The notes under the pieces were generated by a model. It made no database searches, was not told the origin of the DNA, and saw only the letters and a list, made by a program, of their open reading frames with translations. 64,000 nt of DNA from Candidatus Pedobacter colombiensis (GTDB taxonomy: Bacteria > Bacteroidota > Bacteroidia > Sphingobacteriales > Sphingobacteriaceae): assembly GCA_029202485.1 (NCBI GenBank), contig CP119313.1, positions 434,001-498,000 of the forward strand, given 5' to 3'. Each line of letters begins with the position of its first letter. Position 1 is the first letter of the stretch. This document shows, one piece after another, positions 1 to 8,638 of this stretch. The position numbers and the translations under genes are program-made.

Positions 1-2
1 CT

Positions 3-623
3 GCTAAGCGAGTAGATTGCCTGATGAATCGCCTGTTTATCGAGCCTTTGCTAGGGATGGGCTATCCTACGGCAGATTGGGAGGTGATGGAAAAGTTTTC
101 CATCCAACATTCTACCTGGCGGCATACAAAACGACTTACTTTCGATTTCGACTTTATAGGCTTGCAGAATTATTTCCCTTTAACTATAAAATACAATCCC
201 TTCATTCCTGTGGTGCAGGCCTGGGAGGTAAAAGCTAAAAGTCGAAAAAAACCACATACAGCGATGGGCTGGGAAATTAATTCCGACAGCTTTTATAACA
301 TCATTAAACAATTTGCTGCTTATCCAAATATTCCGCCTTTAATGATCACAGAAAATGGGGCAGCTTATCATGATAAGGTAATCAATCAGCAGGTTCATGA
401 TCAGGAACGCATTGTTTACTTTCAGCAATACTTAGCTGCTTTGTTAAAGGCAAAGCAGGAGGGGGTTCCTATCACGGGGTATATGGCCTGGACGCTGATG
501 GATAATTTTGAATGGGCTGAAGGATTTAATGCCCGGTTTGGGCTGGTGTATACTGATTTTAAAACACAGCGACGTATAGTTAAAGATTCGGGACTTTGGT
601 TTAAAGACTTTTTGGGACATTAG
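3..623 (+). CDS. Beta-glucosidase, GH1 family (C-terminal part, cut by window edge)
   Basis: The frame is open to the left edge of the window, so only the last ~206 residues of a ~450-residue glycoside hydrolase family 1 enzyme are present. GH1 enzymes are retaining glycosidases that release glucose or other sugars from beta-linked oligosaccharides. The segment LMITENGAAY carries the catalytic nucleophile Glu (TENG motif), and YMAWTLMDNFEWAEGF followed by RFGLVY is the conserved aglycone/glycone-binding C-terminus. The acid/base NEP motif would lie upstream, outside the window. No secretion signal can be judged. The stop is followed 37 bp later by the next gene on the same strand. Family is certain; substrate is not. 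Confidence 0.93.
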   Translation, partial: AKRVDCLMNRLFIEPLLGMGYPTADWEVMEKFSIQHSTWRHTKRLTFDFDFIGLQNYFPLTIKYNPFIPVVQAWEVKAKSRKKPHTAMGWEINSDSFYNIIKQFAAYPNIPPLMITENGAAYHDKVINQQVHDQERIVYFQQYLAALLKAKQEGVPITGYMAWTLMDNFEWAEGFNARFGLVYTDFKTQRRIVKDSGLWFKDFLGH

Positions 624-660
624 TGCTTTTTTAGTACATTGAACGCAAACGCAAGAATGA

Positions 661-1065
661 ATGGATAAGATCATTGTATTTGAAACTTTTTATAACCCTA
701 TAGAGGCTAATATTGTAAAGTCAAGGCTAATAGATGCAGGTATACAATGCTTCCTTTCTGATGAAAATACGATCACCATAAATCCTTTGTATACTCAAGC
801 TCTGGGTGGTGTTAAGCTACATTTATTTGAAAAGGATGTTGAAGCTGCAAGAAATATTCTTCAGGATGAGAATATGGAAATCGACTTAGAAGAGGTAGAG
901 GGAGCAGAGGTTTGTCCCAATTGTGGCTCTACCAATGTAGGGTATGTGCAAGCTACAAAAAAACGGTTTGGAATATTTACCATAATTGTTTCGGTCCTTT
1001 TAGCGGTGTATCCCTTTCATGTAAAGAAAACTTATCACTGTTTTAACTGTGAACACGAATTCTAA
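661..1065 (+). CDS. DUF2007-family protein with C-terminal zinc ribbon
   Basis: This is a 134-residue protein. Residues 1-70 match the DUF2007 pattern (putative signal-transducing domain, ferredoxin-like fold, opening with a 'vfetfynpieAnivksrLidaGI' type stretch). It is followed by CPNCGS near residue 85 and CFNCEHEF at the C-terminus, two CxxC pairs that would form one zinc ribbon. A hydrophobic stretch (FGIFTIIVSVLLAVYPF) lies between the two pairs and may touch the membrane. The molecular role of DUF2007 is unknown. The gene sits between the GH1 gene and a bidirectional terminator and may share a transcript with the former. Confidence 0.8.
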   Translation: MDKIIVFETFYNPIEANIVKSRLIDAGIQCFLSDENTITINPLYTQALGGVKLHLFEKDVEAARNILQDENMEIDLEEVEGAEVCPNCGSTNVGYVQATKKRFGIFTIIVSVLLAVYPFHVKKTYHCFNCEHEF

Positions 1066-1090
1066 GCGATTATAAAAAGATAAGTGCAAA

Positions 1091-1123
1091 AAAATAGGGT
1101 GTACCGCTGGTACACCCTATTTT
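1091..1123. terminator. Bidirectional rho-independent terminator
   Basis: A perfect 15-bp stem (1091-1105 with 1109-1123) has a 3-nt loop and A/T runs at both ends. It lies between the converging DUF2007 and aconitase genes and can serve both strands. Confidence 0.9.
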
Positions 1124-1142
1124 CATTTATATCAATTGCTGA

Positions 1143-3419
1143 TTAAGCATTTTTTGCAGCAGCATCTCTGCGGATGATATTTAAAGCACCACCTGCTTTA
1201 AACCATTCGATTTGCTGTGCATTGTAGCTATGATTTACAGAGATCTCTTCTTTAGATCCGTCAGCATGGTTTAACACCAATGTTAATGGAACGTCAGGAG
1301 TGAACGTAGTTAAGCCAACAATGTCAATCGTATCATCCTCAAGGATTTTATCGTAATCATCTTTATTGGCAAATGTTAAACCAAGCATACCTTGTTTCTT
1401 AAGGTTGGTTTCATGGATACGAGCAAAAGATTTTACCAATACAGCACGAACACCTAAGTGACGTGGCTCCATTGCTGCGTGCTCGCGACTTGAACCTTCA
1501 CCATAGTTTTCATCACCAACTACAATAGAACCAATTCCTGCTGCTTTATAAGCACGTTGAGTTGCCGGTACAGGACCATATTCGCCAGTCAGTTCATTTT
1601 TAACATTGTCGGTTTTGTCATTAAAGTAGTTAACCGCACCGATTAGCATGTTGTTAGAGATGTTGTCAAGGTGACCGCGGAACTTTAACCATGGACCAGC
1701 CATAGAGATATGATCCGTAGTACATTTTCCTTTTGCTTTGATCAGGAGTTTCAAACCTTTAAGGTCTGTGCCTTCCCAAGGCATAAATGGATCAAGCAAT
1801 TGTAACCTATGTGAAGTAGGAGAAACGATTACTTGTACACCACTGCCATCCTCTGCCGGTTTCTGATAACCTGCATCTTCAACAGCATAACCATTTACAG
1901 GTAGTTCATCACCTTTTGGTGGATCTAATTTAACCTGTTCGCCTTTATTGTTAGTTAAAGTATCAGTTAATGGGTTAAAGCTAAGATCGCCTGCAATAGC
2001 AATAGCTGCTACAATTTCCGGAGAAGTTACAAATGCATAAGTATTTGGATTACCATCAGCACGTTTAGCAAAGTTTCTGTTAAACGAGTGAACGATGGTG
2101 TTTTTCTCTTGTTTTTCTGCACCAACTCTGTCCCACATACCGATACATGGCCCGCAGGCATTGGTGAAAATTGTTGCATTCAGATCTTCAAAAGTTCCTA
2201 ATAAACCATCGCGGTTAGCAGTATAACGTACTTGTTCAGACCCTGGGTTGATACCAAACTCTGCTTTAGTCGTTAAGCCTTTATCAATAGCTTGTTTAGC
2301 AATAGATGCTGCTCTTGATAAATCTTCGTATGATGAGTTGGTACAAGAACCAATTAAACCCCATTCTACCTTTAATGGCCATCCGTTTGCAACAGCTACT
2401 TCTTTCATTTTAGAAATAGGTGTAGCCAAATCCGGAGTGAAAGGACCATTCAGGTAAGGCTCAAGCTCAGAAAGGTTGATCTCAATCAGTTGGTCAAAGT
2501 ATTTTTCAGGCTCTGCATAAACTTCAGCATCACCAGTTAAGTGTTCTTTAATTGCATTGGCTGCATCAGCAACATCAGCTCTGTTGGTTGCACGCAAATA
2601 ACGCTCCATGCTTTCATCATAACCGAAAGTAGAAGTAGTTGCACCAATTTCAGCACCCATATTACAAATGGTACCTTTACCGGTACAGCTCAGGTTTTGT
2701 GCACCTTCGCCAAAATATTCAACAATTGCACCAGTACCACCTTTTACGGTAAGTATACCTGCAACTTTAAGGATTACATCTTTTGGAGAAGTCCATCCGT
2801 TCAGTTTTCCTGTTAATTTAACACCAATTAGCTTAGGGAATTTAAGTTCCCATGGCAAGCCAGCCATTACATCACAGGCATCAGCACCACCAACACCAAT
2901 AGCAACCATACCCAAACCACCTGCGTTTACAGTGTGTGAGTCGGTACCGATCATCATTCCACCAGGGAAGGCATAGTTTTCCAATACTACCTGGTGAATG
3001 ATACCAGCACCCGGTTTCCAGAAACCGATGCCGTATTTATCCGAAACTGAAGCTAAAAAGTCGAAAACCTCTTTACTCTCTGTATTTGCGGCCGGTAAAT
3101 CAATCGCAGCACCAAGCTTAGCTGTAATTAAGTGATCACAGTGAACTGTAGAAGGAACAGCTACCTGTGGTCTGCCAGCCTGCATAAACTGCAATAAAGC
3201 CATTTGTGCAGTAGCATCTTGCATGGCCACACGGTCAGGAGCAAAATCTACATAATCAACACCTCTGTTGTAAGAAGTATTCGTGTTTCCCTCCCAAAGG
3301 TGGGTATAAAGTATTTTTTCTGAAAGTGTTAAAGGTCTGCCTACTAATTTACGAGCCGCCTCTACACGGGGGCCAAAGTTTGCATACACCTTTTTGATCA
3401 TTTCTATATCAAAAGCCAT
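1143..3419 (-). CDS. acnA: Aconitate hydratase (mitochondrial-type)
   Basis: This 758-residue protein isomerises citrate to isocitrate via cis-aconitate in the TCA cycle (cytoplasm). Its length and order of motifs fit the mitochondrial-like aconitase subfamily rather than AcnB. The [4Fe-4S] ligands are visible as GSCTNSSYED (Cys near residue 358) and NACGPCIGMW (Cys near 421 and 424). The substrate-binding segment YGEGSSREHAA of the swivelling C-terminal domain is near residue 640. GTDSHTVNAGG near residue 160 is the conserved DSHT active-site motif. The gene is monocistronic, with a perfect terminator hairpin 20 bp past its stop. The symbol is uncertain because naming of this subfamily varies; the function is not. 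Confidence 0.97.
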   Translation of the reverse strand: MAFDIEMIKKVYANFGPRVEAARKLVGRPLTLSEKILYTHLWEGNTNTSYNRGVDYVDFAPDRVAMQDATAQMALLQFMQAGRPQVAVPSTVHCDHLITAKLGAAIDLPAANTESKEVFDFLASVSDKYGIGFWKPGAGIIHQVVLENYAFPGGMMIGTDSHTVNAGGLGMVAIGVGGADACDVMAGLPWELKFPKLIGVKLTGKLNGWTSPKDVILKVAGILTVKGGTGAIVEYFGEGAQNLSCTGKGTICNMGAEIGATTSTFGYDESMERYLRATNRADVADAANAIKEHLTGDAEVYAEPEKYFDQLIEINLSELEPYLNGPFTPDLATPISKMKEVAVANGWPLKVEWGLIGSCTNSSYEDLSRAASIAKQAIDKGLTTKAEFGINPGSEQVRYTANRDGLLGTFEDLNATIFTNACGPCIGMWDRVGAEKQEKNTIVHSFNRNFAKRADGNPNTYAFVTSPEIVAAIAIAGDLSFNPLTDTLTNNKGEQVKLDPPKGDELPVNGYAVEDAGYQKPAEDGSGVQVIVSPTSHRLQLLDPFMPWEGTDLKGLKLLIKAKGKCTTDHISMAGPWLKFRGHLDNISNNMLIGAVNYFNDKTDNVKNELTGEYGPVPATQRAYKAAGIGSIVVGDENYGEGSSREHAAMEPRHLGVRAVLVKSFARIHETNLKKQGMLGLTFANKDDYDKILEDDTIDIVGLTTFTPDVPLTLVLNHADGSKEEISVNHSYNAQQIEWFKAGGALNIIRRDAAAKNA

Positions 3420-3575
3420 TGATAATATGTGTTAAAAGGGTAAGTTATTACTATAATTAGTAGCGAATTTACAAAAAAAAACAGGCGATAATGATCATAA
3501 GCAGATCATTGTATTATTTATACCTTTTCTAAATAGTGGCAGGGCGTAAAAGGGATACTCAGGCAACAAAAATGT

Positions 3576-4193
3576 TTACAGCAATCCAAAGCTGTATCCT
3601 TGTTCTTTGAAGAATTTTAAAGTCAAAGGCAGTGCATACTCCAATCTTTCAAAAGCTTTTAAGCTGTCATGGAAAACAATAATTGATCCGTTCCTCGTAT
3701 TTTTAATCACATTTTCATAGCATTTTTGTGGAGAAAGATTAATGTCGAAATCGCCACTTAAAACATCCCACATGATGATCTGTATTTCGGGATGAGCGGA
3801 TTTGATCCCTGAGACCTGTGATTTTTTTATCCTGCCATAAGGGGGGCGGAATAAATAAGTTTTGGTCAATTCCTGGCAGGCATTAAAATTCTTAAGATAA
3901 CTTTTGTCCTCAGTTTTCCAGCCTTTTAGGTGATTGAAGGTATGATTGCCAATTTGGTGGCCTTCTTTTTTTATCTGTTTAAAAACATCAGGATGTTTAA
4001 CGATATTGTCGCCAATACAGAAGAATGTTGCTTTTGCATCAAAGCTTTTTAAAGTTTTTAAAACAAAGGTTGTAACATCAGGGATAGGTCCATCGTCAAA
4101 GGTTAAATAAATAACTTTTTCACTGCGGGGTTTATTCCAGATTAAAGATGGGTAATACCATTTTAGTAAAAGTGGAGATTTGACCAGGTACAT
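3576..4193 (-). CDS. Polysaccharide deacetylase (NodB-homology, CE4)
   Basis: This is a metal-dependent de-N-acetylase of the carbohydrate esterase 4 family, 205 residues long from the chosen start. Family motifs appear in order: TFDDGP (residues 31-36, catalytic and metal Asp), HTFNH (84-88, metal His pair), RPPYGR (116-121), WDVLSGDFD (142-150) and a late FHD. It probably acts on peptidoglycan or another N-acetylated glycan. There is no clear signal peptide, but the N-terminus is hydrophobic. I chose the ATG at 4193 because the longer frame to 4250 would overlap the start of the divergent tolC-like gene and adds a low-complexity Asn/Ile stretch. Confidence 0.88.
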   Translation of the reverse strand: MYLVKSPLLLKWYYPSLIWNKPRSEKVIYLTFDDGPIPDVTTFVLKTLKSFDAKATFFCIGDNIVKHPDVFKQIKKEGHQIGNHTFNHLKGWKTEDKSYLKNFNACQELTKTYLFRPPYGRIKKSQVSGIKSAHPEIQIIMWDVLSGDFDINLSPQKCYENVIKNTRNGSIIVFHDSLKAFERLEYALPLTLKFFKEQGYSFGLL

Positions 4194-4236
4194 GTTCAAA
4201 TGTAAGTTGTTTATATTAATATTGTGAAAAAAATCT

Positions 4237-5688
4237 ATGAAGACAATCATCTCCTATAATGCCTTATCTAAGCTTTCGCTGGCTTTATCCTTTGTTTTTC
4301 TTAGCGCTTTCGTGCAGCATGCCGCTGCTCAGGAAGTGATTACTGTACAGCGGGCTATAGAAATAACACTTCAAAATAACTTGCAGGTTAAGCAGAGCCG
4401 ATTAAATCAAAATTTATCGGAAGAGAATCTGGCGCAATCTAAAAATGCGTTGTTGCCATCTGTAAATGGGAATTCGGGGTATAATATAAATTTTGGACGT
4501 AGTATTAACCCTACAACTAACGAGTTTCTTAGTCAGAGGTTCTCCTCATTAACCGGAGGTGTTTCGGCAGGTGTTGGTCTTTTTCAGGGCCATCAAAAAG
4601 TAAATTTGATTAAGCAAAATAAGCTATTGTTAGATGCTGATAAAACGAATACAGAAAAGGTTAAGAACGATCTTATTTTACAGGTAATTACATCTTACTT
4701 ACAGATATTGTATAATAAAGATTTTTTGGTGGCAGCTCAACAACAACTGGCTGTCTCTAAACAACAGTTGGCACGTGAGCAGCAATTGTTAGATGCAGGG
4801 AATAAAACCCTTGCAGACTTATCACAGGCAAAGTCTCAGGTAGCTACTTCTGAGTTAAATGTGACCAATGCCGATAATGCTTTAGCAATATCATATTTAA
4901 CATTGGCCCAGCTAATGGATATCCCTCCGTCAACTGTTTACCGTGTGGAGGCGCCTATACTTTCTAATTATGATAAACCACTGGTAAATTATAAAGCCGA
5001 TGAAGTTTACCAGGGTGCTTTAAGCACTTTCCCTGATATCAAGTTGGCGGCTTTACGGACGGAAGCAGCTAAAAAAGGGATGGATATAGCTAAAGGAGCT
5101 TATTACCCGAGTTTATCATTTGCAGCTGGATTGAGTACTAATTATTCCAGTGGCCGACAAAGGGTAATATCGATAACGCCAAATGGCTTCAGGGAGATTG
5201 GTAGGACAGAAACAACGAATGAAAGGGTGCTTGTGGCTGATTTTACTACAGTAACGGATAATTATAAGTTCCTAGATCAGTTGAAAGATAACTTTGGACA
5301 ATATGTTGGTTTAAGTCTTCAAATCCCAATTTTCAATGGTTTTAATGTAAGAACTTCCGTTAGGAAGGCTAAAATTAATTATCTGCAAAATCAAAATCAG
5401 GAACAGCTGGCAAAGAACAACCTGAGCAAGGTGATCTATCAGGCTGTTGCTGATTTAAGAGCTGCCGAGAGCCGATATGCTTCGACCACAAAAGTATTTC
5501 AGGCGCAAAAGGACGCATTTGGTGTTATTGAACAACGATATGCTGTTGGTTTAGTTAATTCCTTAGACTTTAATACCTCACAAACGAATTTAAATAAAGC
5601 AGAAATAGATATGATCCAGGCAAGATATGACATTGTATTCAGAGCCAAAGTGATTGACTATTACCTTGGACAGCCTATTGTATTTTAA
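4237..5688 (+). CDS. TolC-family outer-membrane efflux protein
   Basis: This 483-residue protein has an N-terminal signal peptide ending near AAAQ. It is followed by the repeated coiled-coil/beta-strand organisation of outer-membrane efflux proteins, with two OEP repeats (roughly residues 35-240 and 260-480) rich in Gln/Asn/Ala heptads. TolC-type trimers form the outer-membrane exit duct of tripartite exporters. The membrane-fusion partner follows 30 bp downstream. No inner-membrane pump gene (RND or MacB-type ABC) is next to the pair, so the substrate cannot be guessed. Confidence 0.92.
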   Translation: MKTIISYNALSKLSLALSFVFLSAFVQHAAAQEVITVQRAIEITLQNNLQVKQSRLNQNLSEENLAQSKNALLPSVNGNSGYNINFGRSINPTTNEFLSQRFSSLTGGVSAGVGLFQGHQKVNLIKQNKLLLDADKTNTEKVKNDLILQVITSYLQILYNKDFLVAAQQQLAVSKQQLAREQQLLDAGNKTLADLSQAKSQVATSELNVTNADNALAISYLTLAQLMDIPPSTVYRVEAPILSNYDKPLVNYKADEVYQGALSTFPDIKLAALRTEAAKKGMDIAKGAYYPSLSFAAGLSTNYSSGRQRVISITPNGFREIGRTETTNERVLVADFTTVTDNYKFLDQLKDNFGQYVGLSLQIPIFNGFNVRTSVRKAKINYLQNQNQEQLAKNNLSKVIYQAVADLRAAESRYASTTKVFQAQKDAFGVIEQRYAVGLVNSLDFNTSQTNLNKAEIDMIQARYDIVFRAKVIDYYLGQPIVF

Positions 5689-5718
5689 AGCACTCTTGAA
5701 TCAAATAAATAAAAACAG

Positions 5719-7077
5719 ATGAAACTAAAACCCATATTAATTATAGTAGGAATTATCATTGTCCTGATTGCTGTTGGTGTATATTCCGGAGTTATTGGTG
5801 GTGATAAGAGCGAAAAAATAACCACTGAAAAGGCCGCAGAGCGAAAAGTTATAGAAACAGTAACTGCCAGTGGAAAAATACAACCTGAGACAGAAGTTAA
5901 ACTAAGTTCGGAAGTATCGGGCGAGGTAACAGAGCTGTTGGTTAAAGAAGGCGATGTTGTAAAGAAGGGGCAGCTATTGGTCAAAGTGCGTCCAGATGTG
6001 CTTAAGTCGGGGTACGACCGCGCTGTTGCTTCCTATAGCTCACAAAAGGCCAGCGTGGCTGGAGCTGCTCAGATGCTTAAACAAGCTGAGGCTAATTTTG
6101 CAAATGGAGAAGTAACTTATAAACGCAATGTAGAATTGTTCAATAAAAAGGTAATCTCTGCTTCCGAATTTGACGCAGCAAAAGCAGCATATTTAACTGC
6201 AAAGACTAATCTGGGAAGGGCAAAAGAGGACCTTAATGCTGCAAAGTTTAGTTTAGAACAAACAGGCGCAAATGTTCAGGAGGCAAGTGCCAACCTGGCC
6301 AAAGCGACCATATTTGCCCCGGTAAATGGGGTAGTCTCTAAGCTTTCTGTAGAGCTGGGAGATCGTATTTTGGGAACCGTTCAAAATGCGGGAACAGAGA
6401 TCATGCGGATTTCAAACCTTTCTTCTATGGAAGTAAACGTAGATGTGAACGAAAACGACATCAACAGGGTAAAGGTTGGCGATCAGGCTACTATTGAAGT
6501 AGATGCATTTGCAGATAAAAAATTTAAAGGTACGGTAACAGAAATTGCTAGTTCTTCTAAAGATGTGGGTTCGGCAACGAGTTCTGTAGATCAGGTGACT
6601 AACTTTATTGTGAAGGTTCGTATCCTTGCCGATTCTTACAGTAACATCACCGGTGGAGCTAAAGATCTTCCATCACCATTCAGACCAGGGTTATCTGCGA
6701 CTGTGGACATAGAAAGCGAAACTGTAAACGGCCTGTCTGTTCCTATTCAATCTGTTTTTACGATAGATAAAAAGAAAGATGATAAAGATAAAAAACCGGA
6801 AGGCAATCAGGAGAACGCTGAAAAACAAAAAAATAAACTTACTGACAAGAAAGTGAAGCAGTATGTTTATGTATACAACGCTGATCAAACCGTTAAGCAA
6901 GTAGAAGTTACTACAGGTATCCAGAACGATCAGTTTATCATCATTAAATCCGGACTTAAAGCTGGTCAGGAAGTGGTAACCGGCCCTTATTCTGTCATAC
7001 AAAACAAATTAAAGGATGGAATGAAAGTAAAGAAAGTGACTAAGGATCAATTGTTTGCTGAACCTGGTAAGAAGTAA
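5719..7077 (+). CDS. Efflux periplasmic adaptor (HlyD/MacA-like membrane fusion protein)
   Basis: This 452-residue protein has an N-terminal membrane anchor (residues ~4-25, ILIIVGIIIVLIAVGVYSG). Next come a biotinyl-lipoyl half (SGEVTELLVKEGDVVKKGQ), a long alpha-hairpin (residues ~95-190), the second lipoyl half (IFAPVNGVVSKLSVELGD) and beta-barrel domains. It bridges a TolC duct to an inner-membrane pump. A Lys/Asp/Glu-rich insertion (about residues 350-380) interrupts the C-terminal part and is probably a flexible loop. The gene is cotranscribed with the TolC-like gene and followed by a terminator, with no pump gene after it. Confidence 0.92.
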   Translation: MKLKPILIIVGIIIVLIAVGVYSGVIGGDKSEKITTEKAAERKVIETVTASGKIQPETEVKLSSEVSGEVTELLVKEGDVVKKGQLLVKVRPDVLKSGYDRAVASYSSQKASVAGAAQMLKQAEANFANGEVTYKRNVELFNKKVISASEFDAAKAAYLTAKTNLGRAKEDLNAAKFSLEQTGANVQEASANLAKATIFAPVNGVVSKLSVELGDRILGTVQNAGTEIMRISNLSSMEVNVDVNENDINRVKVGDQATIEVDAFADKKFKGTVTEIASSSKDVGSATSSVDQVTNFIVKVRILADSYSNITGGAKDLPSPFRPGLSATVDIESETVNGLSVPIQSVFTIDKKKDDKDKKPEGNQENAEKQKNKLTDKKVKQYVYVYNADQTVKQVEVTTGIQNDQFIIIKSGLKAGQEVVTGPYSVIQNKLKDGMKVKKVTKDQLFAEPGKK

Positions 7078-7109
7078 ACTTTATCAATACTTTTTAAATG
7101 AGTAAATTG

Positions 7110-7140
7110 TCCCGGTTTAAAACATTAGACCGGGATTTTT
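7110..7140 (+). terminator. Rho-independent terminator after the tolC/adaptor pair
   Basis: The stem 7110-7116 with 7129-7135 (tcccggt/accggga) is followed by T5. It ends 12 bp before the gpsA start and separates gpsA from the efflux genes. Confidence 0.75.
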
Positions 7141-7152
7141 TATTTATAATGT

Positions 7153-8151
7153 ATGATACCTAAAGTCGCAATGATTGGTGGGGGTAGTTGGGCTACTGCT
7201 ATTATAAAAATGCTCTCAGATAACTTTTCTGCAAAAGAGATTTATTGGTGGATGCGAAATGCAGAAGCCATAGCGCATATTCAAAAATATAAGCACAACC
7301 CTAATTATTTAAGTTCGGTTGAAGTCAGGATTCCCGAAGAAAATATATCTGATGATATAGCTGTGATTATTAAGAAAGCGGATTATATCGTATTAAATGT
7401 ACCTGCCGCTTTTCTTAAAGAAACATTGAGTGCTGTTACACCGGAACAGCTGAAAGGTAAAAAGATCGTTTCGGCCATTAAAGGTATCGTGCCGGATGAA
7501 AATCAGATCATTGGTGAGTTCCTTCACCAGAAATACAATGTTCCCTTAGAAGACATCCTGGTGATTAGTGGGCCATGCCACGCAGAAGAAGTGGCCTTGG
7601 AAAAACTATCTTATCTAACCATTGCCTCCGTGAATGTTGGTCTTGCAGGTTTTTTTGCTAACCTTTTAAATACCCGGTACATTAAAACAAATGTTTCGGA
7701 TGATATTTTCGGGACAGAATATGCAGCTGTGCTGAAAAATATTTATGCTGTAGCCAGTGGTATTTGTCATGGAATAGGCTACGGCGATAATTTTCAAGCG
7801 GTATTAATTTCTAATGCCATCCGCGAAATCAAACGCTTTGTTGATGCGGTTCATCCCATTACAAGAGATATAAAGGAGTCTGCTTATCTGGGCGATTTAC
7901 TCGTTACTGCATATTCGCAATTTAGCCGTAATCGCACCTTTGGTAATATGATTGGAAAGGGCTACACCGTAAAGTCTGCTCAGCTGGAAATGAATATGGT
8001 TGCCGAAGGGTATTACGCTGTTAGTTGTATGCATCATATCAATAAGAAGTATAAGGTAGATATGCCCATAAGTAGGGCGGTATATGCTATCCTATATGAA
8101 AAACATTCTCCACATATTGAAATGCGTCTGCTTACCGAACAGCTTAATTAA
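7153..8151 (+). CDS. gpsA: Glycerol-3-phosphate dehydrogenase [NAD(P)+]
   Basis: This 332-residue cytosolic enzyme reduces dihydroxyacetone phosphate to sn-glycerol-3-phosphate for phospholipid synthesis. It shows the N-terminal dinucleotide-binding loop GGGSWATAI, the family signature SGPCHAEEVA near residue 140, and the catalytic lysine segment AAVLKNIYAVASG near residue 195. Length matches the family. It starts just after a terminator and is probably transcribed alone or with the small secreted protein downstream. Confidence 0.95.
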   Translation: MIPKVAMIGGGSWATAIIKMLSDNFSAKEIYWWMRNAEAIAHIQKYKHNPNYLSSVEVRIPEENISDDIAVIIKKADYIVLNVPAAFLKETLSAVTPEQLKGKKIVSAIKGIVPDENQIIGEFLHQKYNVPLEDILVISGPCHAEEVALEKLSYLTIASVNVGLAGFFANLLNTRYIKTNVSDDIFGTEYAAVLKNIYAVASGICHGIGYGDNFQAVLISNAIREIKRFVDAVHPITRDIKESAYLGDLLVTAYSQFSRNRTFGNMIGKGYTVKSAQLEMNMVAEGYYAVSCMHHINKKYKVDMPISRAVYAILYEKHSPHIEMRLLTEQLN

Positions 8152-8215
8152 CTGAAAAAACAAAAGGCCTGTATTGATTGTTAATGGTTTTATAGTACAC
8201 AAAAACCATACAACG

Positions 8216-8560
8216 ATGAAAAAAAAGTATTTATTTGGGATTTTAACCCTGGCCATGTGCACCACTCTTGTCTTTAGTGCTAGTGCACAAGAAAAACAAA
8301 AAACCGGAGTAGGTAAAGCGATTGATAAAACAGGTAAAGCTATTGGTCACGCTGCAACGGATGTGGGCCATAAAACTGCTGAGGTTGCTGTAAAAGGTAG
8401 CTCTAAGGTTGCGGATAAAGTGTATAAAGGTAAAATGGCACCTGATGGAACTGATGTGTATATCGATAGCAAAAACAGGAAATACTATGTAAACAAAAAA
8501 GGGGGGCGAGTTTATCTGAAAGCTAGTCAGATAAGAAACAGACCTGAGCATAAAATGTAA
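8216..8560 (+). CDS. Small secreted basic protein of unknown function
   Basis: This 114-residue protein has a clear Sec signal peptide (MKKKYLFGILTLAMCTTLVF then SASAQ). The mature part contains repeated GKAIDKTGKAIGHAATDVGH / KTAEVAVKGSSKVADKVYKG segments with glycine-zipper or amphipathic character, then a basic Tyr/Lys-rich tail (SKNRKYYVNKKGGRVYL). I do not recognise a named family with certainty. I chose the ATG at 8216 because it places the signal peptide at the N-terminus; an upstream in-frame start adds 14 unlikely residues. A strong terminator follows. Confidence 0.72.
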   Translation: MKKKYLFGILTLAMCTTLVFSASAQEKQKTGVGKAIDKTGKAIGHAATDVGHKTAEVAVKGSSKVADKVYKGKMAPDGTDVYIDSKNRKYYVNKKGGRVYLKASQIRNRPEHKM

Positions 8561-8582
8561 CTCTATATCTATCTATAAAGTA

Positions 8583-8616
8583 AAAAGGCCTCCAGAAAAA
8601 ATTCCGGAGGCCTTTT
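8583..8616. terminator. Bidirectional terminator between the small protein and the helicase
   Basis: A perfect 11-bp stem (8583-8593 with 8606-8616, aaaaggcctcc/ggaggcctttt) has a 12-nt loop. The A/T ends on both sides make it usable by both converging genes. Confidence 0.88.
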
Positions 8617-8638
8617 ATGATATATTGATTGGTAGTAA

